From NCBI GenBank assembly GCA_900466475.1, contig UBMI01000003.1:431844-495843 (forward strand): a DNA stretch of 64,000 nt, read 5' to 3'. Both the position numbers and the translations under genes were made by a program. The DNA comes from Hyphomicrobiales bacterium. Its GTDB lineage: Bacteria > Pseudomonadota > Alphaproteobacteria > Rhizobiales > Rhizobiaceae. Positions within the stretch are counted from its first letter, which is position 1; each line of letters opens with the position of its first letter. The notes beneath the pieces were generated by a model. The model was not told the DNA's origin. It was given only the letters and a program-made list of their open reading frames with translations, and made no database searches. Below, piece by piece: positions 49,401 through 58,575 of this stretch.

Positions 49401-49773
49401 TCGTCGGCCACAGGAGATCGTCGATGAGAGTGTTGATCGAGCTTTCCATGTCCGCCCATGCCCCGTCGGGCAAGCCAAATCGGACGCGCGTGCTGGTGCG
49501 GCCGTCCCGCCCGACGACCTGGCCGACATTCTCAAGTTGCGCCGCCATTTTTTGATTTGAGGCGATGATATCGTTGAGCGTATCGGCAATTTTGCCGGTC
49601 ACTCCGGTCAAGTCAGAGCGCATCCTGACAGAGAAGTCGCCTCTCTTCATGATCAAGAGGACGTCCAGGAGCGCACGTGCATCAGTGCTCGCCATCGCCG
49701 TCGGATCACCATCCAGATGAATGTGCGCAGCCGTCTCATCAAGTTCGACCGGATTGTTGCGTTTTCCCACCAT
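43471..49773 (-). CDS. Giant hybrid histidine kinase with 11 tandem HAMP-type repeats
   Basis: A 2100-residue soluble hybrid kinase. A divergent N-terminal unit (residues 1-179) is followed by eleven 92-residue units (180-1191), each with [28 protein letters not shown] and [13 protein letters not shown] blocks typical of HAMP stacks. Then come a GAF domain (about 1220-1370), a Gln-rich coiled coil, a HisKA box ([20 protein letters not shown] near 1450), an ATPase (about 1560-1670) and three receivers (about 1725-2100). This resembles group III/Nik1 kinases, where HAMP repeats sense osmotic change. The cell location should be cytosolic, since no membrane helix is seen. Confidence 0.95.
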   Translation of the reverse strand: MVGKRNNPVELDETAAHIHLDGDPTAMASTDARALLDVLLIMKRGDFSVRMRSDLTGVTGKIADTLNDIIASNQKMAAQLENVGQVVGRDGRTSTRVRFGLPDGAWADMESSINTLIDDLLWPTTAVTRTITAVAKGDLLQTVPLDVDGRPLKGEFLRSADIVNTMIKQLGVFTSEVTRVAREVGTDGKLGGQAQVPEVTGVWKDLTESVNSMASNLTAQVRNIADVTIAVANGDLSKKITVDVRGEILQLKEAINTMVDQLRAFASEVTRVAREVGTEGKLGGQALVPGVAGTWKDLTDSVNAMCGNLTAQVRNIAQVTTAVARGDLSRKITVDVSGEILELKETINTMVDQLNGFAGEVTRVAREVGTEGRLGGQAQVPGVAGTWKDLTDNVNSMASNLTAQVRNIADVSTAIANGDLSKKITVTVSGEILELKETINTMVDQLNGFAGEVTRVAREVGTEGRLGGQAQVPGVAGTWKDLTDNVNSMAGNLTAQVRNIAEVSTAIASGDLSKKITVDVKGEILELKETINTMVDQLNAFASEVTRVAREVGTEGQLGGQANVRGVAGTWKDLTDSVNSMASNLTGQVRNIAEVATAVAQGDLSKKITVTVSGEILELKETINTMVDQLNGFAGEVTRVAREVGTEGRLGGQANVRGVAGTWKDLTDNVNSMAGNLTAQVRNIAEVSTAIANGDLSKKITVSVSGEILELKETLNTMVDQLNRFASEVTRVAREVGTEGKLGGQAQVPGVAGTWKDLTENVNSMASNLTGQVRNIAEVTTAVARGDLSRKITVDVKGEILELKNTINTMVDQLNAFAGEVTRVAREVGTEGKLGGQAQVSGVAGTWKDLTDSVNSMAGNLTAQVRNIAEVATAIANGDLSRKITVDVRGEILLLKDTLNTMVDQLRSFAGEVTRVAREVGTDGRLGGQAVVPGVAGTWKDLTDNVNLLAANLTTQVRNIAEVTTAVARGDLSRKITVDVKGEILELKNTINTMVDQLNAFAGEVTRVAREVGTDGKLGGQAQVPGVAGTWKDLTDTVNVMAANLTEQVRGIVKVVTAVANGDLKQNLTVASKGEVAALAETINNMTNTLATFADQVTSVAREVGVEGRLGGQANVPGTAGTWKDLTGNVNLLAANLTTQVRAIAEVATAVTKGDLTRSIQVEARGEVAELKDNINTMIDNLRLTTERNTEQDWLKTNLARFTNMLQGQRDLTLVGKMLLSELAPLVGAHQGVIYQVDDGPQPVLSLLSVYAQGMETSHPTRLEFGQGLVGQCASDARRILITDLPSNVVPISSGVFSALPRSAIVLPVHFEGQVKAVIELASAGNFTELQLSFLDQLTTSIGIVLNSIAATMQTEGLLKQSQQLAAELQTQQGELQQTNEQLEQKAQQLAERNVEVEAKNQEIEQARRALEEKATELALTSKYKSEFLANMSHELRTPLNSILILGQQLGENPEGNLSGKQVEFAKTIHGAGTDLLNLISDILDLSKIESGTVSVDAEEIFINNLLDVIARPFRHEADNRGLAFAVEVGTDAPRSILTDAKRLQQILKNLLSNAFKFTAQGGVTLRVSAVASGWSSDHPSLKHAPSVLAFEVVDTGIGIPPEKQRIIFEAFQQADASTSRKYGGTGLGLAISRELANLLGGEIQLRSSPGVGSTFALYLPLTYVGAAAVAPKVLTAPSNVVQLSEAMAGRRPDKPGEQVEDDRENITAADTVLLVVEDDAHYARVLLDLARDGGFKVLVAMRGSEALALAQEYKPAAISLDIYLPDMLGWTVLSQLKQNALTRHIPVQIISLDEDRQHGLTRGAFAFMSKPTTPDSLGKALSRLKAYAEPRRKRLLLVEDNEAERMSVSALLGHDDIDISSVGSGSEALAALRRDPADCVVLDLSLPDMSGFEVLERMRDDAEIGEVPVVVFTGRELLPEEDAQLHSMARSVVVKGVESPERLLDETALFLHRVVADLPAAKQAMLEELHGSDEDLVGETVLLVDDDARNIFALSSVLERRGMKVLTATTGTEAIEVINNEPKLAIVLMDIMMPGMDGYETMQVIRSDPNFRRLPIVALTAKAMKGDREKCLEAGASDYLAKPVNTEQLLSALRMWLHR
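46201..49236 (-). repeat. Eleven tandem 276-base repeats within the giant kinase
   Basis: Units of 276 bases (92 codons) lie head to tail in the same frame. Several neighbours share long identical stretches at the protein level (units 3 and 4; 5 and 6; 7 and 9), while unit 10 ([20 protein letters not shown]) and 11 are divergent. The pattern suggests repeated duplication and gene conversion. Copy number in the read assembly could be wrong because of the identity. Confidence 0.9.
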
Positions 49774-49851
49774 GTGCCCTCCGTGAAGTGGTGCTGAATC
49801 TAGAGCTCCAGGCAGAAATTGCCATGGCGGGCTACGCGCAGAAGCGTGGGG

Positions 49852-49877
49852 AACGACGACTGGAGCAATTCCGTTCC
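49852..49877 (-). promoter_or_regulatory. Candidate EcfG/RpoE2 promoter of the giant kinase operon
   Basis: Reverse-strand GGAAC-N19-TT, 78 bases before the ATG at 49773. No other feature is seen in the 400 bases up to the next gene. Confidence 0.45.
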
Positions 49878-50176
49878 AGGACGTGGAGGGGCGAGCACGC
49901 CAAAGGGTTGAACGAGCGCATCCTCAAGCCGGCATGCCCTACTACGGAACCGAGCCCTCAAACGGCCCCGCCGCCGTAAATCGGGCCTGAGATTTGCCCC
50001 ATAGTCGTCCTTGGACGAGACGGTTTTTAACGTCGAGCAACATGCCGGTCGTCGTTCTCCCCCCAACCAGTGCCCGGATCAGTTGGGAAAGTCTCGAGCT
50101 CCCTCAGGTAGCGCACTCCAGCCAGTCTCTATCGACGAGCGGAAGGCCGCGCCTTCAATGCGTCGTAAACCCTTCA

Positions 50177-50479
50177 TCAGTGGAGCGCCGGCCCTACGGG
50201 ATATTCCGGGTGAACCGAATGGAAGGTTGCAATGAGGCTGGTCGCGCGCAATACGACGTCTTGGGCAAGCCTAATATCGTTCGCCGCCAAGTCGTTGGCG
50301 ACCACAAGCAGCGCCTTTCCCACGGATGCCATCACCATTTCAAGGGCATCATCTCCCTTGTCTGCGGCCCACCTGGCGTTGCGCTCAAGGGTAACTGCCA
50401 GCCGCTCGAGCATGGCCTGCCGTTCAGGAATGGCCAACTCCTCGAAATTCTGAAAGACCATCTCCAATGAATACTCCAT
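50177..50479 (-). CDS. Small helical hypothetical protein
   Basis: A 100-residue acidic, mostly helical protein, with LAIPERQAMLERLAVTLERN, GDDALEMVMASVGKALLVVA and NDIRLAQDVVLRATSLIATF. The pattern of hydrophobic and charged positions matches the protein at 60947-61228 over about 75 residues, so the two are probably distant paralogues. No family name. Its start has no strong ribosome site, and a second ATG lies at 50461. Confidence 0.6.
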   Translation of the reverse strand: MEYSLEMVFQNFEELAIPERQAMLERLAVTLERNARWAADKGDDALEMVMASVGKALLVVANDLAANDIRLAQDVVLRATSLIATFHSVHPEYPVGPALH

Positions 50480-50835
50480 GATCGACGACGTCGCGCCCGC
50501 CGATCATGAACGTCGGTTGCTGCAAAAAGATGCAATACGGATGAGATGTCTTCTCGCGACACTCCGAAGGAACTCGGCTGCGATGATCGAGGCAGCCATG
50601 CTAGCCTATTGATCAGATTTGTCCGGCTTGGCAAAACAGCCGGTAGCTAGTCTGCGATACCGAGAGCGAATAGGCCGCTCATTTTGCCCTGTGGCCAGTC
50701 GCCGAACTTCGCCGTGATTATCGCCTCAACATCGGAAACGAAGAAGGACGGGAGCACGCTCCTCAACGTCGCGCTTTTCGGGACGGCAAATCCTGGATCG
50801 AACTCCAGCCGACGTATGGCTTGAGAAATGGCGGG

Positions 50836-51411
50836 TCAGCCGATTTCACGGAAGGTGATGGAATAGCGCGCTTGTTCTACGGGCGGGATGGAGTGCTCCC
50901 AATCGCTGCGTGCAGGACCGGAAAGGAGGTAGGCAGAACCAGGCTCGAGCGTCACCGAAGCGCGTTCCCACTTGTTGCCGACGCGACGCCTCAGCCTGAA
51001 CGTGCAGTTCGATAGCAGTGAGACGCCGACAACCCTGCCGAAAACCTTCTTGTCCTTATGCCAGCCGATCGGAGCTCCTTGGGCATATTCGGTAACAAGG
51101 GCCTGCTGCAGCCGCTCTGGATCAATGCCAGCGAATGTTGCCGCAAGCTTGCGCACCGGGAGGAGAAATGGTGGGATCTCGGTGACGCGGTTTACCTCGT
51201 TGGTGTTGAAGTCGTATTTCCAGCCATAGGAGGTGACTCTCCGCTTGCCTTCGAAACCGTGAAACTCGAAGGGCTTCAGCGGCAATAGCCTTATTTCGCG
51301 AAGGAGGTCTACCTGCATGTCCGCCGGGACGACATCGGGCTGATAGCGAAACCCATCCGGTAATGCGTTTGTAACGACCGCGAACAGGTCTGGCTGTGCA
51401 AAGTCGGCCAT
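50836..51411 (-). CDS. alkB: AlkB-type 2-oxoglutarate/iron dioxygenase
   Basis: A 191-residue oxygenase that removes alkyl groups from DNA or RNA bases using iron and 2-oxoglutarate. The iron ligands are H118 and D120 (IGWHKDKKVF) and H173 (DWEHSIPPVEQARYSITFR), with R182 and R188 for 2-oxoglutarate. YGWKYDFNT fits the nucleotide-lid region. AGAGGAGAAG lies seven bases before the ATG. The sequence looks closer to the bacterial AlkB-like group with short N-terminus than to E. coli AlkB. Base specificity is unknown. Confidence 0.92.
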   Translation of the reverse strand: MADFAQPDLFAVVTNALPDGFRYQPDVVPADMQVDLLREIRLLPLKPFEFHGFEGKRRVTSYGWKYDFNTNEVNRVTEIPPFLLPVRKLAATFAGIDPERLQQALVTEYAQGAPIGWHKDKKVFGRVVGVSLLSNCTFRLRRRVGNKWERASVTLEPGSAYLLSGPARSDWEHSIPPVEQARYSITFREIG

Positions 51412-51623
51412 CGTCGCTTCTCCTCTAACGGACGCTTGAGAATGTGAAGACTGCGGTGAACTTCTCCAAGACCCGTTTGCTGGAATGTGATCGGCTCTTG
51501 CTCGGCAGAAAGACTGGAGGCAATCGCGCGGCGGATCCGGTCCTCAAGGCGCAGCTCAACGATCTTACGGCAATCTTCAAGTCGTTCGGTCGATACCGTA
51601 ACGCTGCGCAGTTCTTCCGTCAT
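51324..51623 (-). CDS. Possible small protein overlapping alkB
   Basis: An ATG at 51623, with GAAAGGCG just upstream, opens MTEELRSVTVSTERLEDCRK, then VELRLEDRIRRAIASSLSAE, an orderly start for about 60 residues. The rest of the frame runs over the alkB 5' end and looks random. It may be the remnant of a gene cut by the alkB region. Confidence 0.25.
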
Positions 51624-51655
51624 TGCGCCTTTCGATCTGCGGGCGACCTCAGGAC

Positions 51656-52063
51656 TCAGCCGAGTTGCTTGGCGACGATCGCCTTCAGTTCGGCGCGGGT
51701 GAGCAGGCAGGGATATGGCTTCTGATTCTTGGCTGGCTTATCAGCGCGAGGGGCGCCCTCGCGGGGCGTTGAAGCCGCGGGGACGGCGGTAGTGGGTATC
51801 TTGTTCAATCGATTTCCTTTGAAGTCCACGCAGCCGAGACCAGTCGAGCGATCAAAACGCTCGAGACCGGCGTCCTTTAGGACGTCCGGCGTGGCAAAAT
51901 GCAATGTTGTCAGCGATATATGGTAGATAAGAAGTGGAGTGGCGGATTGCAAGACGACAGCCCTGCCAGCAGCGGGCATCGAAGCCGAGGGGCGACGAGG
52001 CGATGTCAGCAGTGCCCCTTTCGTCTGCGGGGACGAACTCCAACGCGGGCGAGCAGTCTTCAC
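51656..52063 (-). CDS. Hypothetical protein coupled to DUF982
   Basis: A 135-residue frame that starts with GTG at 52063, overlapping the DUF982 stop as GTGA, a classical coupling signal. The C-terminal ~75 residues look most protein-like: FDRSTGLGCVDFKGNRLNKI and QKPYPCLLTRAELKAIVAKQ. The first 50 residues are less regular. No family is recognised. Confidence 0.4.
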   Translation of the reverse strand: MKTARPRWSSSPQTKGALLTSPRRPSASMPAAGRAVVLQSATPLLIYHISLTTLHFATPDVLKDAGLERFDRSTGLGCVDFKGNRLNKIPTTAVPAASTPREGAPRADKPAKNQKPYPCLLTRAELKAIVAKQLG

Positions 52064-52452
52064 ATCGAACAGTTCGAAGACTGACGCCGCCGGCTCCTTT
52101 GTGACACCAAGGATGGCCCGCCTCCAGAGGAGGCCGGCCTACCGTCTGAGACCATCAAGTTGCAGCTCTCCGCGCGGCGCGGTTTGCTCGGTTTCCAATG
52201 CGCCATAACAGCCGGCATTCCAGCCTCGAGGCAAGCGGCCATGAAAGCCTCCCGTGCGACGAAAGCGGGCACCACCCCGTTCAGTGCGGCGCGGCAGGTC
52301 TTCACGGCCCGGTAATGGCGCTCTCCATGCCGCAACGGCCACTCGTTTTCGAGAAAGTCGAGCGCGTCGTAAATGCCGGCGAAAGTCTTCTCCAAACCGC
52401 ATTGCAATCGGATCGTCACCGGCCGGGTCCATTGAACATCGTTGAGCGGCAT
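52060..52452 (-). CDS. DUF982 domain protein with C-terminal extension
   Basis: A 130-residue protein. Residues 5-95 are DUF982: VQWTRPVTIRLQCGLEKTFA, ALDFLENEWPLRHGERHYRA and AREAFMAACLEAG. GGAAGGAGGAAG stands before the ATG. The extension (95-130) is Ser/Arg-rich and ends CSM; the usual family length is about 90. The stop overlaps the next start by GTGA, so the extension might be the trace of a shifted stop. It is the second full DUF982 gene in the window. Confidence 0.85.
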   Translation of the reverse strand: MPLNDVQWTRPVTIRLQCGLEKTFAGIYDALDFLENEWPLRHGERHYRAVKTCRAALNGVVPAFVAREAFMAACLEAGMPAVMAHWKPSKPRRAESCNLMVSDGRPASSGGGPSLVSQRSRRRQSSNCSM

Positions 52453-52941
52453 ATTCTTCCTCCTTCCGATGCCACTGATTGTCTCCTCAGGATGATATTG
52501 TGAAAGGGTGTTGCCGCTTCAAGAGGTTGCTTGCCCATACTCCGCGTCTACGTGAGCACGGCCGGAGCATAAGGGACAGAGCATGTTGCTCGCGGCGGCT
52601 ATCATGGCGCCAATGACCATCCGCCATCGCGCCTCCACCGTTGGCAAACCCTGGAGCGGGAAGATCGGCTCAACGCTGACCGGCCTCAGCGGGATCACTG
52701 CCGGTTCCACCGGCGGCGACCGCAAACCTGGTATGCGAAGACGGCTTGCAAGCGGCCGTCCCGATCAGATGAAACGGTGACCGTGCCAACGGGCAATGGG
52801 CGAAGACCATCGTTTGCCGTCCAGCCGGATCGATGGCATATGCTGTCCGCGGACAAGCACCACCATCGGTCAATCTTGACGCGTCTCGCCGGCTCCACCA
52901 CTCAACGAGCGCGTGAGACGGGCCTGCGCTGTTTGTTCGAT
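52453..52941. other. No convincing gene
   Basis: Reverse frames such as 52695-52901 and 52670-52873 have no recognised domain; no hairpin was found. Confidence 0.3.
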
Positions 52942-54015
52942 TTACGGCTGAGAACGATTGGTGAAATGCGCGTTCCCAAGTCCGGTTCCGATCGTCAGGA
53001 TCGCCCAGCTTGACACATCGGTCATCAGCGGAATCTGCGAAAGCCCCTGAACGACGCCGTCATTGTGCATCATAACGAAAGTCTCCCCCTCGTTTATCTT
53101 AGGAATGCTTTTGACGAGAGCCGCAGGCAGGTTGAAATGATCGCTCTCCCAGTTTCCGCCTGGGAGGTTCTGGCCACCCCGGACGATGGCACCATCGGCT
53201 TCGATCACTCCCGGACACCCGATTCCGATCAATGGCGCAAGGTTGAGCTCCGCCTCGGTTGCTTTGGTCACTAGTTCTTCAAGCATTTCAGATAGCTTCG
53301 CGACGGTGGCAGTCCGGCTCGGGTTTTCCTCCGCATGCTTCCATATGAGCGACGCGGCCACAGCGGCGTCGTTGCTTGTGCTTCTCTTATCCTTGCCGAA
53401 CCGAACCACTCCTGCCCTGACGTTGGTCCCGCCAATGTCCACGGCGAGTATTGCGTCATGGCCTTTCAGCATCCATTCGGGCATCAGATGCACCGAACCG
53501 ATCAGGCCCGCATCGTCTGGATGATGCGCAATCGGAACGAGTTCGATCTCGACACCATCACCGCGCAGGAGCGTCATCGTGCGCGCGATGACGAGTTCGC
53601 CAACCCTTCGCTGGCGGAAACCGCCGCCGACAGCAATTCGCTCGGTTTTCTTCCATGACTTTTCGTCCAGAAACTTTCTTATTACGGCGGCAAAGTCCCG
53701 GGAAAACTCCTCCACCGCACCGAATACCATGGCTGCGGCCTCTGCATCCTCTCCGCAAAGCAGCGCGTCGATATCCTTCTTCTTCAACTCCTTAGTCGCG
53801 ACCTTTCCAAAGGGATCACGTCCGAGCTCTCGCAAGAGCTTCCTCTGCTGGTCTACCTTGTCACGAAAAGACCTCTTGTTTGCGCCGTCGCCGATGAAAC
53901 CTTTCCGGTCCCGCGCCTCGTTGTTGTAGTCATCAATAACCACTGAAGGCAATGTTGCCGCGCCGTGAACAAGTGGAGTGGTATCGTTGGCGGGCTTGCG
54001 GTTTGTTTTGGTCAT
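52942..54015 (-). CDS. ROK family kinase (glucokinase-like)
   Basis: A 357-residue sugar kinase-like protein. About 175 N-terminal residues are a helical, charged region not seen in short ROK enzymes. The ATP-binding DIGGTNVRAGVVRFGKD follows, then IGCPGVIEADGAIVRGGQNL and PGGNWE with the sugar-binding Asn, and NDGVVQGLSQIP with the catalytic Asp. No zinc motif (CxCGxxGC) is evident. The ATG at 54015 is supported by a GGAAC-N19-TT promoter 35 bases before it. Natural substrate unknown. Confidence 0.85.
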   Translation of the reverse strand: MTKTNRKPANDTTPLVHGAATLPSVVIDDYNNEARDRKGFIGDGANKRSFRDKVDQQRKLLRELGRDPFGKVATKELKKKDIDALLCGEDAEAAAMVFGAVEEFSRDFAAVIRKFLDEKSWKKTERIAVGGGFRQRRVGELVIARTMTLLRGDGVEIELVPIAHHPDDAGLIGSVHLMPEWMLKGHDAILAVDIGGTNVRAGVVRFGKDKRSTSNDAAVAASLIWKHAEENPSRTATVAKLSEMLEELVTKATEAELNLAPLIGIGCPGVIEADGAIVRGGQNLPGGNWESDHFNLPAALVKSIPKINEGETFVMMHNDGVVQGLSQIPLMTDVSSWAILTIGTGLGNAHFTNRSQP

Positions 54016-54049
54016 AAAAGCTCGCAGGGCAGTGGGTCGGGACCGCAGA

Positions 54050-54075
54050 AACGCGCGAGTGACGTTTGATGTTCC
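54050..54075 (-). promoter_or_regulatory. Candidate EcfG/RpoE2 promoter of the ROK gene
   Basis: Reverse-strand GGAAC-N19-TT, 34 bases before the ATG at 54015. It excludes a longer in-frame start at 54105. Confidence 0.5.
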
Positions 54076-54318
54076 CGAGTAGGACACAATGGAGTTACCA
54101 GACAACGCAGCAGCGCGATGGATGTCAGCCTCAAGCCGGCGGCGCGATCACGGTCAACGTGCCGAGGAATGCGTCATTGAGCGGGAGATCGGAGCTGACG
54201 GCTGCCTAGGGAACGTGAAAGGACGTCAGTGCGATCGGCCTCGAAACTCATCAGTATCGGGCTTGTCTATCGTCAAATAAGATATAGGCGCGCTCCGCTG
54301 GACGACTACTCTGGACGA

Positions 54319-54543
54319 CTACTGGAGCGTCGCGTGGATAAGCCCACGAACAAGGTCCGGCCGGTTTTCGCACGCTCTTCGAAGAACGTTCACGGCATCC
54401 TCAAGGAGATAGAGGGCATCTCGTAGAAGATCGAGTTCGGTCTGGACGGTCGGATCGTTCAGTGCCTCGCGGCGAACGCGTGCGATCAGGCGATCCGTCG
54501 TCGCGACAATGCCCCGAGCGGCATTGATGATGATGTCCGGCAT
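54319..54543 (-). CDS. Small helical hypothetical protein
   Basis: A 74-residue protein, MPDIIINAARGIVATTDRLI then LNDPTVQTELDLLRDALYLL, all amphipathic helix. GAAGGGGAAAC precedes the ATG. Downstream of its stop a direct repeat TGGACGACTACT occurs twice (54298-54324) between complementary GCTCC and GGAGC. No family name. Confidence 0.6.
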   Translation of the reverse strand: MPDIIINAARGIVATTDRLIARVRREALNDPTVQTELDLLRDALYLLEDAVNVLRRACENRPDLVRGLIHATLQ

Positions 54544-54612
54544 GTTTCCCCTTCACTGGTCCCTTTGGCAAGCTTGAGGGGAAACATGCTCTGCGGCAAT
54601 CCCGAGATTTGG

Positions 54613-55023
54613 CTAGAAGCGACCGCGTACGCTGTCGTACAGATCCCGCAAATCCTCAAGGCCTCGGTCGTAGCGCGTCCGCCTTGGCGGCCCCCGAAAT
54701 CCGGCGATCGCAAGAGCAACAACTGCTGCGGCTGTGGCAACGGCGCCGAGGGTGGATAGCGGGTAAAGCTTTACCGTGGCTTCCGTCCGGCGGACCACCT
54801 GACGAGCCCCGCCTTTAACCGCGACGGAGGCGTCTACCACTTGTTGGCGAAGCGCTTCCAATTGTTCCCGTAGGACGCCGATCTCCTTTTCGGCATCGAA
54901 CTCGGGCTGCGGGGGAATACCGACTGACGCCGTGTTTGTGTCTACAATGGCACGCGGCACAGGTTCGCCAATCCTCGCACCTTCGGCCACCAGCGGTTTC
55001 GTGATAGTCTTCTTTGCAGGCAT
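54613..55023 (-). CDS. DUF883/ElaB-like membrane-anchored protein
   Basis: A 136-residue protein: a basic start, a charged helical middle (DAEKEIGVLREQLEALRQQV, RQVVRRTEATVKLYPLSTL) and one membrane helix near the C-terminus (GAVATAAAVVALAIAGF), then a basic tail. This is the layout of the ElaB/YqjD (DUF883) family, which anchors to the inner membrane and binds ribosomes in stationary-phase enterics. AAGGAGGACG stands before the ATG. Confidence 0.75.
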   Translation of the reverse strand: MPAKKTITKPLVAEGARIGEPVPRAIVDTNTASVGIPPQPEFDAEKEIGVLREQLEALRQQVVDASVAVKGGARQVVRRTEATVKLYPLSTLGAVATAAAVVALAIAGFRGPPRRTRYDRGLEDLRDLYDSVRGRF

Positions 55024-55239
55024 GATCGTCCTCCTTCATGAAGCGTTGAGCGCGCATCCAACGATTATGCCTCACCGGCGATTTTTGTTCCGGAAAGCAA
55101 GAGAACCACGTGCCGCAACGAATTGGATTGCACAACCCGGCAGCATTGCGCTTACGAATAGACACTGCTTGCGGCTGGCCGTTTTGCCTGCTTGTGGATC
55201 TCGACGCCGGTACCAGCTCGATCACACGTCAATGCGGCC

Positions 55240-55690
55240 CTAAAACAAAACCGACGTCGCCTCAACTGGGCAGAGTTCGAGATAATATTTGGTCTCGTCC
55301 CGCAATGATTGGGCGTCGTGCGCTCCCGGCCGACCAAAGAGGAAACACTGCACCAGGTCAGGGCCTTTCGTTGAAATCAGCGCCCGTTGCTTTTCCGTCT
55401 CAATGCCTTCTACGAGATCTTCAATCCAGGGCCCCGGCCAAGTGCCAGTGCGCAATAAAGGATGACGCCAGCGACCGGGTCGTGATCGAGAGCCGAGACA
55501 TTGCGCGGTCAATCTTGAGCTTGTCGAAAGGATAGCACCTGAGATTGGTCATCGACGAAAAACTGCTGCCGTAGTCATCCATGGCGAGCTTATACCCTTG
55601 AGCACCTGAAGCGATCGCGCCACTTCGATGCGATCTTCGAGGAGTGACGTTCAGTCGGTGAAAGCGGTCTCCAGGCGGCAGCTTTCCATC
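55240..55690 (-). pseudogene. EAL-domain phosphodiesterase remnant with frameshifts
   Basis: Pieces of an EAL domain appear in successive reverse frames: LETAFTD and LLEDRIEVARSLQVLK, then YKLAMDDYGSSFSSMTNLRC and YPFDKLKIDRAM, then VEGIETEKQRALISTKGPDL with FLFGRP near the end. The frame changes near 55600 and 55440, with stops between. The EAL motif and early N-terminus are absent, so this relic of a c-di-GMP hydrolase cannot be active. It lies just downstream of the chemoreceptor. Confidence 0.8.
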
Positions 55691-55710
55691 TACCGCCTGA
55701 GTTCATTCGA

Positions 55711-57681
55711 TCAAAACTCTTCCCAGCTTTCGTTTACCACTGCTACAGCGGCAGACCCCTTCGCCGTGAATGCGTTCGCGACCTTACCCATCATGCTGCG
55801 GACAGGCGACGCAATGGATGCCGGACTAGCCGGTGATTTTGTCAAACCGCTTGTTCTGCGCTGCGACGCAGGTTGATCGACCGCCTCGCGCATACTCAGC
55901 TGGAACTGGCCAATCAAACCGCGCAGGCGGCTTGATTCATTTGCTAGAGTCGCGCCAGCGGCATTGGCTTCCTCGACCATGGCGGCGTTCTGCTGGGTTA
56001 CCTGGTCCATCTGGTTAACGGCTGTGTTGACCTCGGACAGCCCAACCGACTGCTCCCGCGACGATGTGGCGATGGCATCCATATGCTGGTTGATCGTGAC
56101 GATATAGGTCTCGATAGTCTTGAGCGCTTGGCCTGTGTCACTGACAAGTTTGACACCGTTACCGACCTCCATGGATGAGTTGCGGATCAGATCTTTGATT
56201 TCCTTGGCGGCAGTGGCCGAACGTTGGGCAAGTTCGCGGACTTCCTGCGCGACCACGGCAAAGCCCTTTCCGGCTTCTCCTGCGCGCGCTGCTTCCACCC
56301 CCGCGTTGAGGGCCAGGAGGTTGGTCTGGAAGGCAATGTCATCGATGACACCGATGATGTTGGAGATTTGGTTCGAAGATTGCTCGATCTTGCCCATCGC
56401 GTCGACCGCATTGGCGACAACGGCGCCAGATTGGCGGGCGCTGTGATTTGCCTGTATCGCGACAGTGCGCGCCTCCTCGGCCCGCTTGTTGGAGTTGGCG
56501 ACATTGATGGTGATCTGATTAAGTGCCGCTGCAGTTTCTTCGAGTGAGGCGGCCTGCTGCTCGGTACGTTTCGAAAGATCTTCAGCGCTCTGGCTGATTT
56601 CGCGGGACCCGGAATCGATCGAACCGGTCGCTTCCGCGACCGCAGCCATGGTGTCCTTCAATTGTGCGACGGCTTGGTTGAAGTCTGCGCGCAGGCTCTC
56701 GAACTCCTCTGCGAAGGCTTGGGTGAGCTGGAAAGCCAGGTTGCCGGCCGCGAGCTGCTTTAGGCCACCCGCCAAGCCTGAAGTTGCCTGAGACATGGCC
56801 TCGGCTCGTACGCGTTCTTGCTCCGCCGTCCTGCGACGCTGCTCTTCGGACTCGTTGCGCTGCGCGTTCGCTTGTTGCTCCAGGCGCTGGTTCTCCAAGG
56901 CGTTGGTGCGAAATACTTCGACGGCGGCGGCCATCTCGCCGATCTCATCGGCGCGTCCGGCATATGGAATCTCGGCGTCGGCATCACCGCCTGCAAGTAT
57001 CTTCATTGATGCGGTGATGGTCTGGATTGGCCGGATCATGGTTGAAGACAGCAGCGCCAGTAAGATTGCAATGATGATGATCGTTGCCGTTATGCCAAAG
57101 ATGATGCTCCAGAAAGTATTGCTGGCGGCCGCCTCAGAAGCGGCAGCGCGGTCATCCAGCAGCGAAGCTTCTTCATCAGATATTTCCTTTGCGATCGCGC
57201 GGATGGAGTCCATGTACTTCTTGCCAGCGCCCGAAACCTCCATGGCCCGAGCTTCCTCCACGGTCGTGGCCTCCCCCATCAGCGCGACTTCCTTATTCAT
57301 CACCTCCTTGGTCCAACCGTTGACCTGAACTTGAAGGTCCGCCAACCGCTTTTGCTGAGCGACATTGTCAGACGTCAAGCGCTTGGTCAGATCGAAAGCT
57401 GCCAGGAATTGCGCTTCCCCCGCTCTTTGCGGATCGAGAAACTGGGCATCTCCTGCCAGCAAAAAACCACGTAAACCAGTCTCTTGATTGACCATTCCCG
57501 CAATCATGTTATCGACTGCCCGAAGGACCTTGTAAGTATGTTCGGTCCATCCCGTCGCTTCCTGTTGAGTACGGGAAGACGTCATGCTGACGAGGTTGAC
57601 AACAAGACCAACAAGAAGAACCAGACTGAACGATATAACGAGTTTGGTCATCGTTCGAAGATTGGCAATCAATGCGAACAA
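55711..57681 (-). CDS. Methyl-accepting chemotaxis protein with C-terminal CheR tether
   Basis: A 656-residue receptor. A first membrane helix (residues 13-35), a CHASE3-like periplasmic domain (to about 190), a second helix (195-220), then HAMP (PIQTITASMKILAGGDADAE), and the signalling hairpin with IGVIDDIAFQTNLLALNAGV, the conserved tip. The C-terminal residues end SWEEF, like the NWETF tether that recruits CheR/CheB. A TTG at 57681 has GGAG six bases upstream; an ATG lies at 57651. The ligand is unknown. The gene is not near a chemotaxis operon. Confidence 0.93.
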   Translation of the reverse strand: MFALIANLRTMTKLVISFSLVLLVGLVVNLVSMTSSRTQQEATGWTEHTYKVLRAVDNMIAGMVNQETGLRGFLLAGDAQFLDPQRAGEAQFLAAFDLTKRLTSDNVAQQKRLADLQVQVNGWTKEVMNKEVALMGEATTVEEARAMEVSGAGKKYMDSIRAIAKEISDEEASLLDDRAAASEAAASNTFWSIIFGITATIIIIAILLALLSSTMIRPIQTITASMKILAGGDADAEIPYAGRADEIGEMAAAVEVFRTNALENQRLEQQANAQRNESEEQRRRTAEQERVRAEAMSQATSGLAGGLKQLAAGNLAFQLTQAFAEEFESLRADFNQAVAQLKDTMAAVAEATGSIDSGSREISQSAEDLSKRTEQQAASLEETAAALNQITINVANSNKRAEEARTVAIQANHSARQSGAVVANAVDAMGKIEQSSNQISNIIGVIDDIAFQTNLLALNAGVEAARAGEAGKGFAVVAQEVRELAQRSATAAKEIKDLIRNSSMEVGNGVKLVSDTGQALKTIETYIVTINQHMDAIATSSREQSVGLSEVNTAVNQMDQVTQQNAAMVEEANAAGATLANESSRLRGLIGQFQLSMREAVDQPASQRRTSGLTKSPASPASIASPVRSMMGKVANAFTAKGSAAVAVVNESWEEF

Positions 57682-58575
57682 AATAGTCTCCAGTGCGTGC
57701 GAGGTGCTCCCGCTTCGCACAATTCATCTGCATTAGGGAACAGGAAGGACCGAGTTCATTCCGGACCTGCTAATATTCGAGGAGTTTAATTAAAAATTTG
57801 GTAAATCGACCGGCCCGATCGTCGAGACAAATGCCTAACCTGAACGATTGGTTCGATAGCGTACATTGACAAGCATGGCTGAGGTCAATGCCGAGAAACG
57901 ATCCGGCTGAATGACGCGCAGAGACGCGATGTGGTCACGGAAAGGGTCGACAGGGAAACAATGTCAACATTGGGTGCTGAGCGCGTCACCCGGCCAAAAA
58001 CGCCGCTCCGCCGCATATGCAGCGCATGCTGATGAACATGAATTTGATCTTAACGAGACTAAACCAGTCTCTTGACCTACCAGCTATCCGGACCGACGCA
58101 CGGGACCGCATCGCGCCCATTGCAACGTTCAGGAAGCCTCGTCAGGGCTATTGCGCTGAAACCGAGATCTTCTGCACACACGATCGGAGCGGGTCAGCCT
58201 TGCCTCTTGCGAACTTCAAGGTACCGGAAGCCACTCAGTCGTATCGAGAGGGAAGATTTCGTTTATGACGACGGCGATCCTCGTCGGGTGTTTTTCTAAA
58301 GCTTCCTGCCCTCACGCGATCGCCCTGATTGAATATATCAGTGGCAGCGGTTACGCGCGCGTTGACGAGGAATTCATCATTTCGGAGAACTGGCGGCCCA
58401 AAGATTGAGTGCGAACCCGGTTCTCTCCAATCCATGAAAACGCATTCCCAAATATCACAGGAATACGTCCTGGGTCCTCCGTCCGTCGGGAACCTTCGAG
58501 ACCATCTAAATGCGATGGCGAAACGCGAACAGCACGATATAGAAATGATCCGGACATGGACATTGTCGTCGTCGA
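57682..58575. other. No recognised gene
   Basis: Frames on both strands (for example forward 58329-58664) look random; no promoter for the chemoreceptor was recognised here. Confidence 0.35.
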
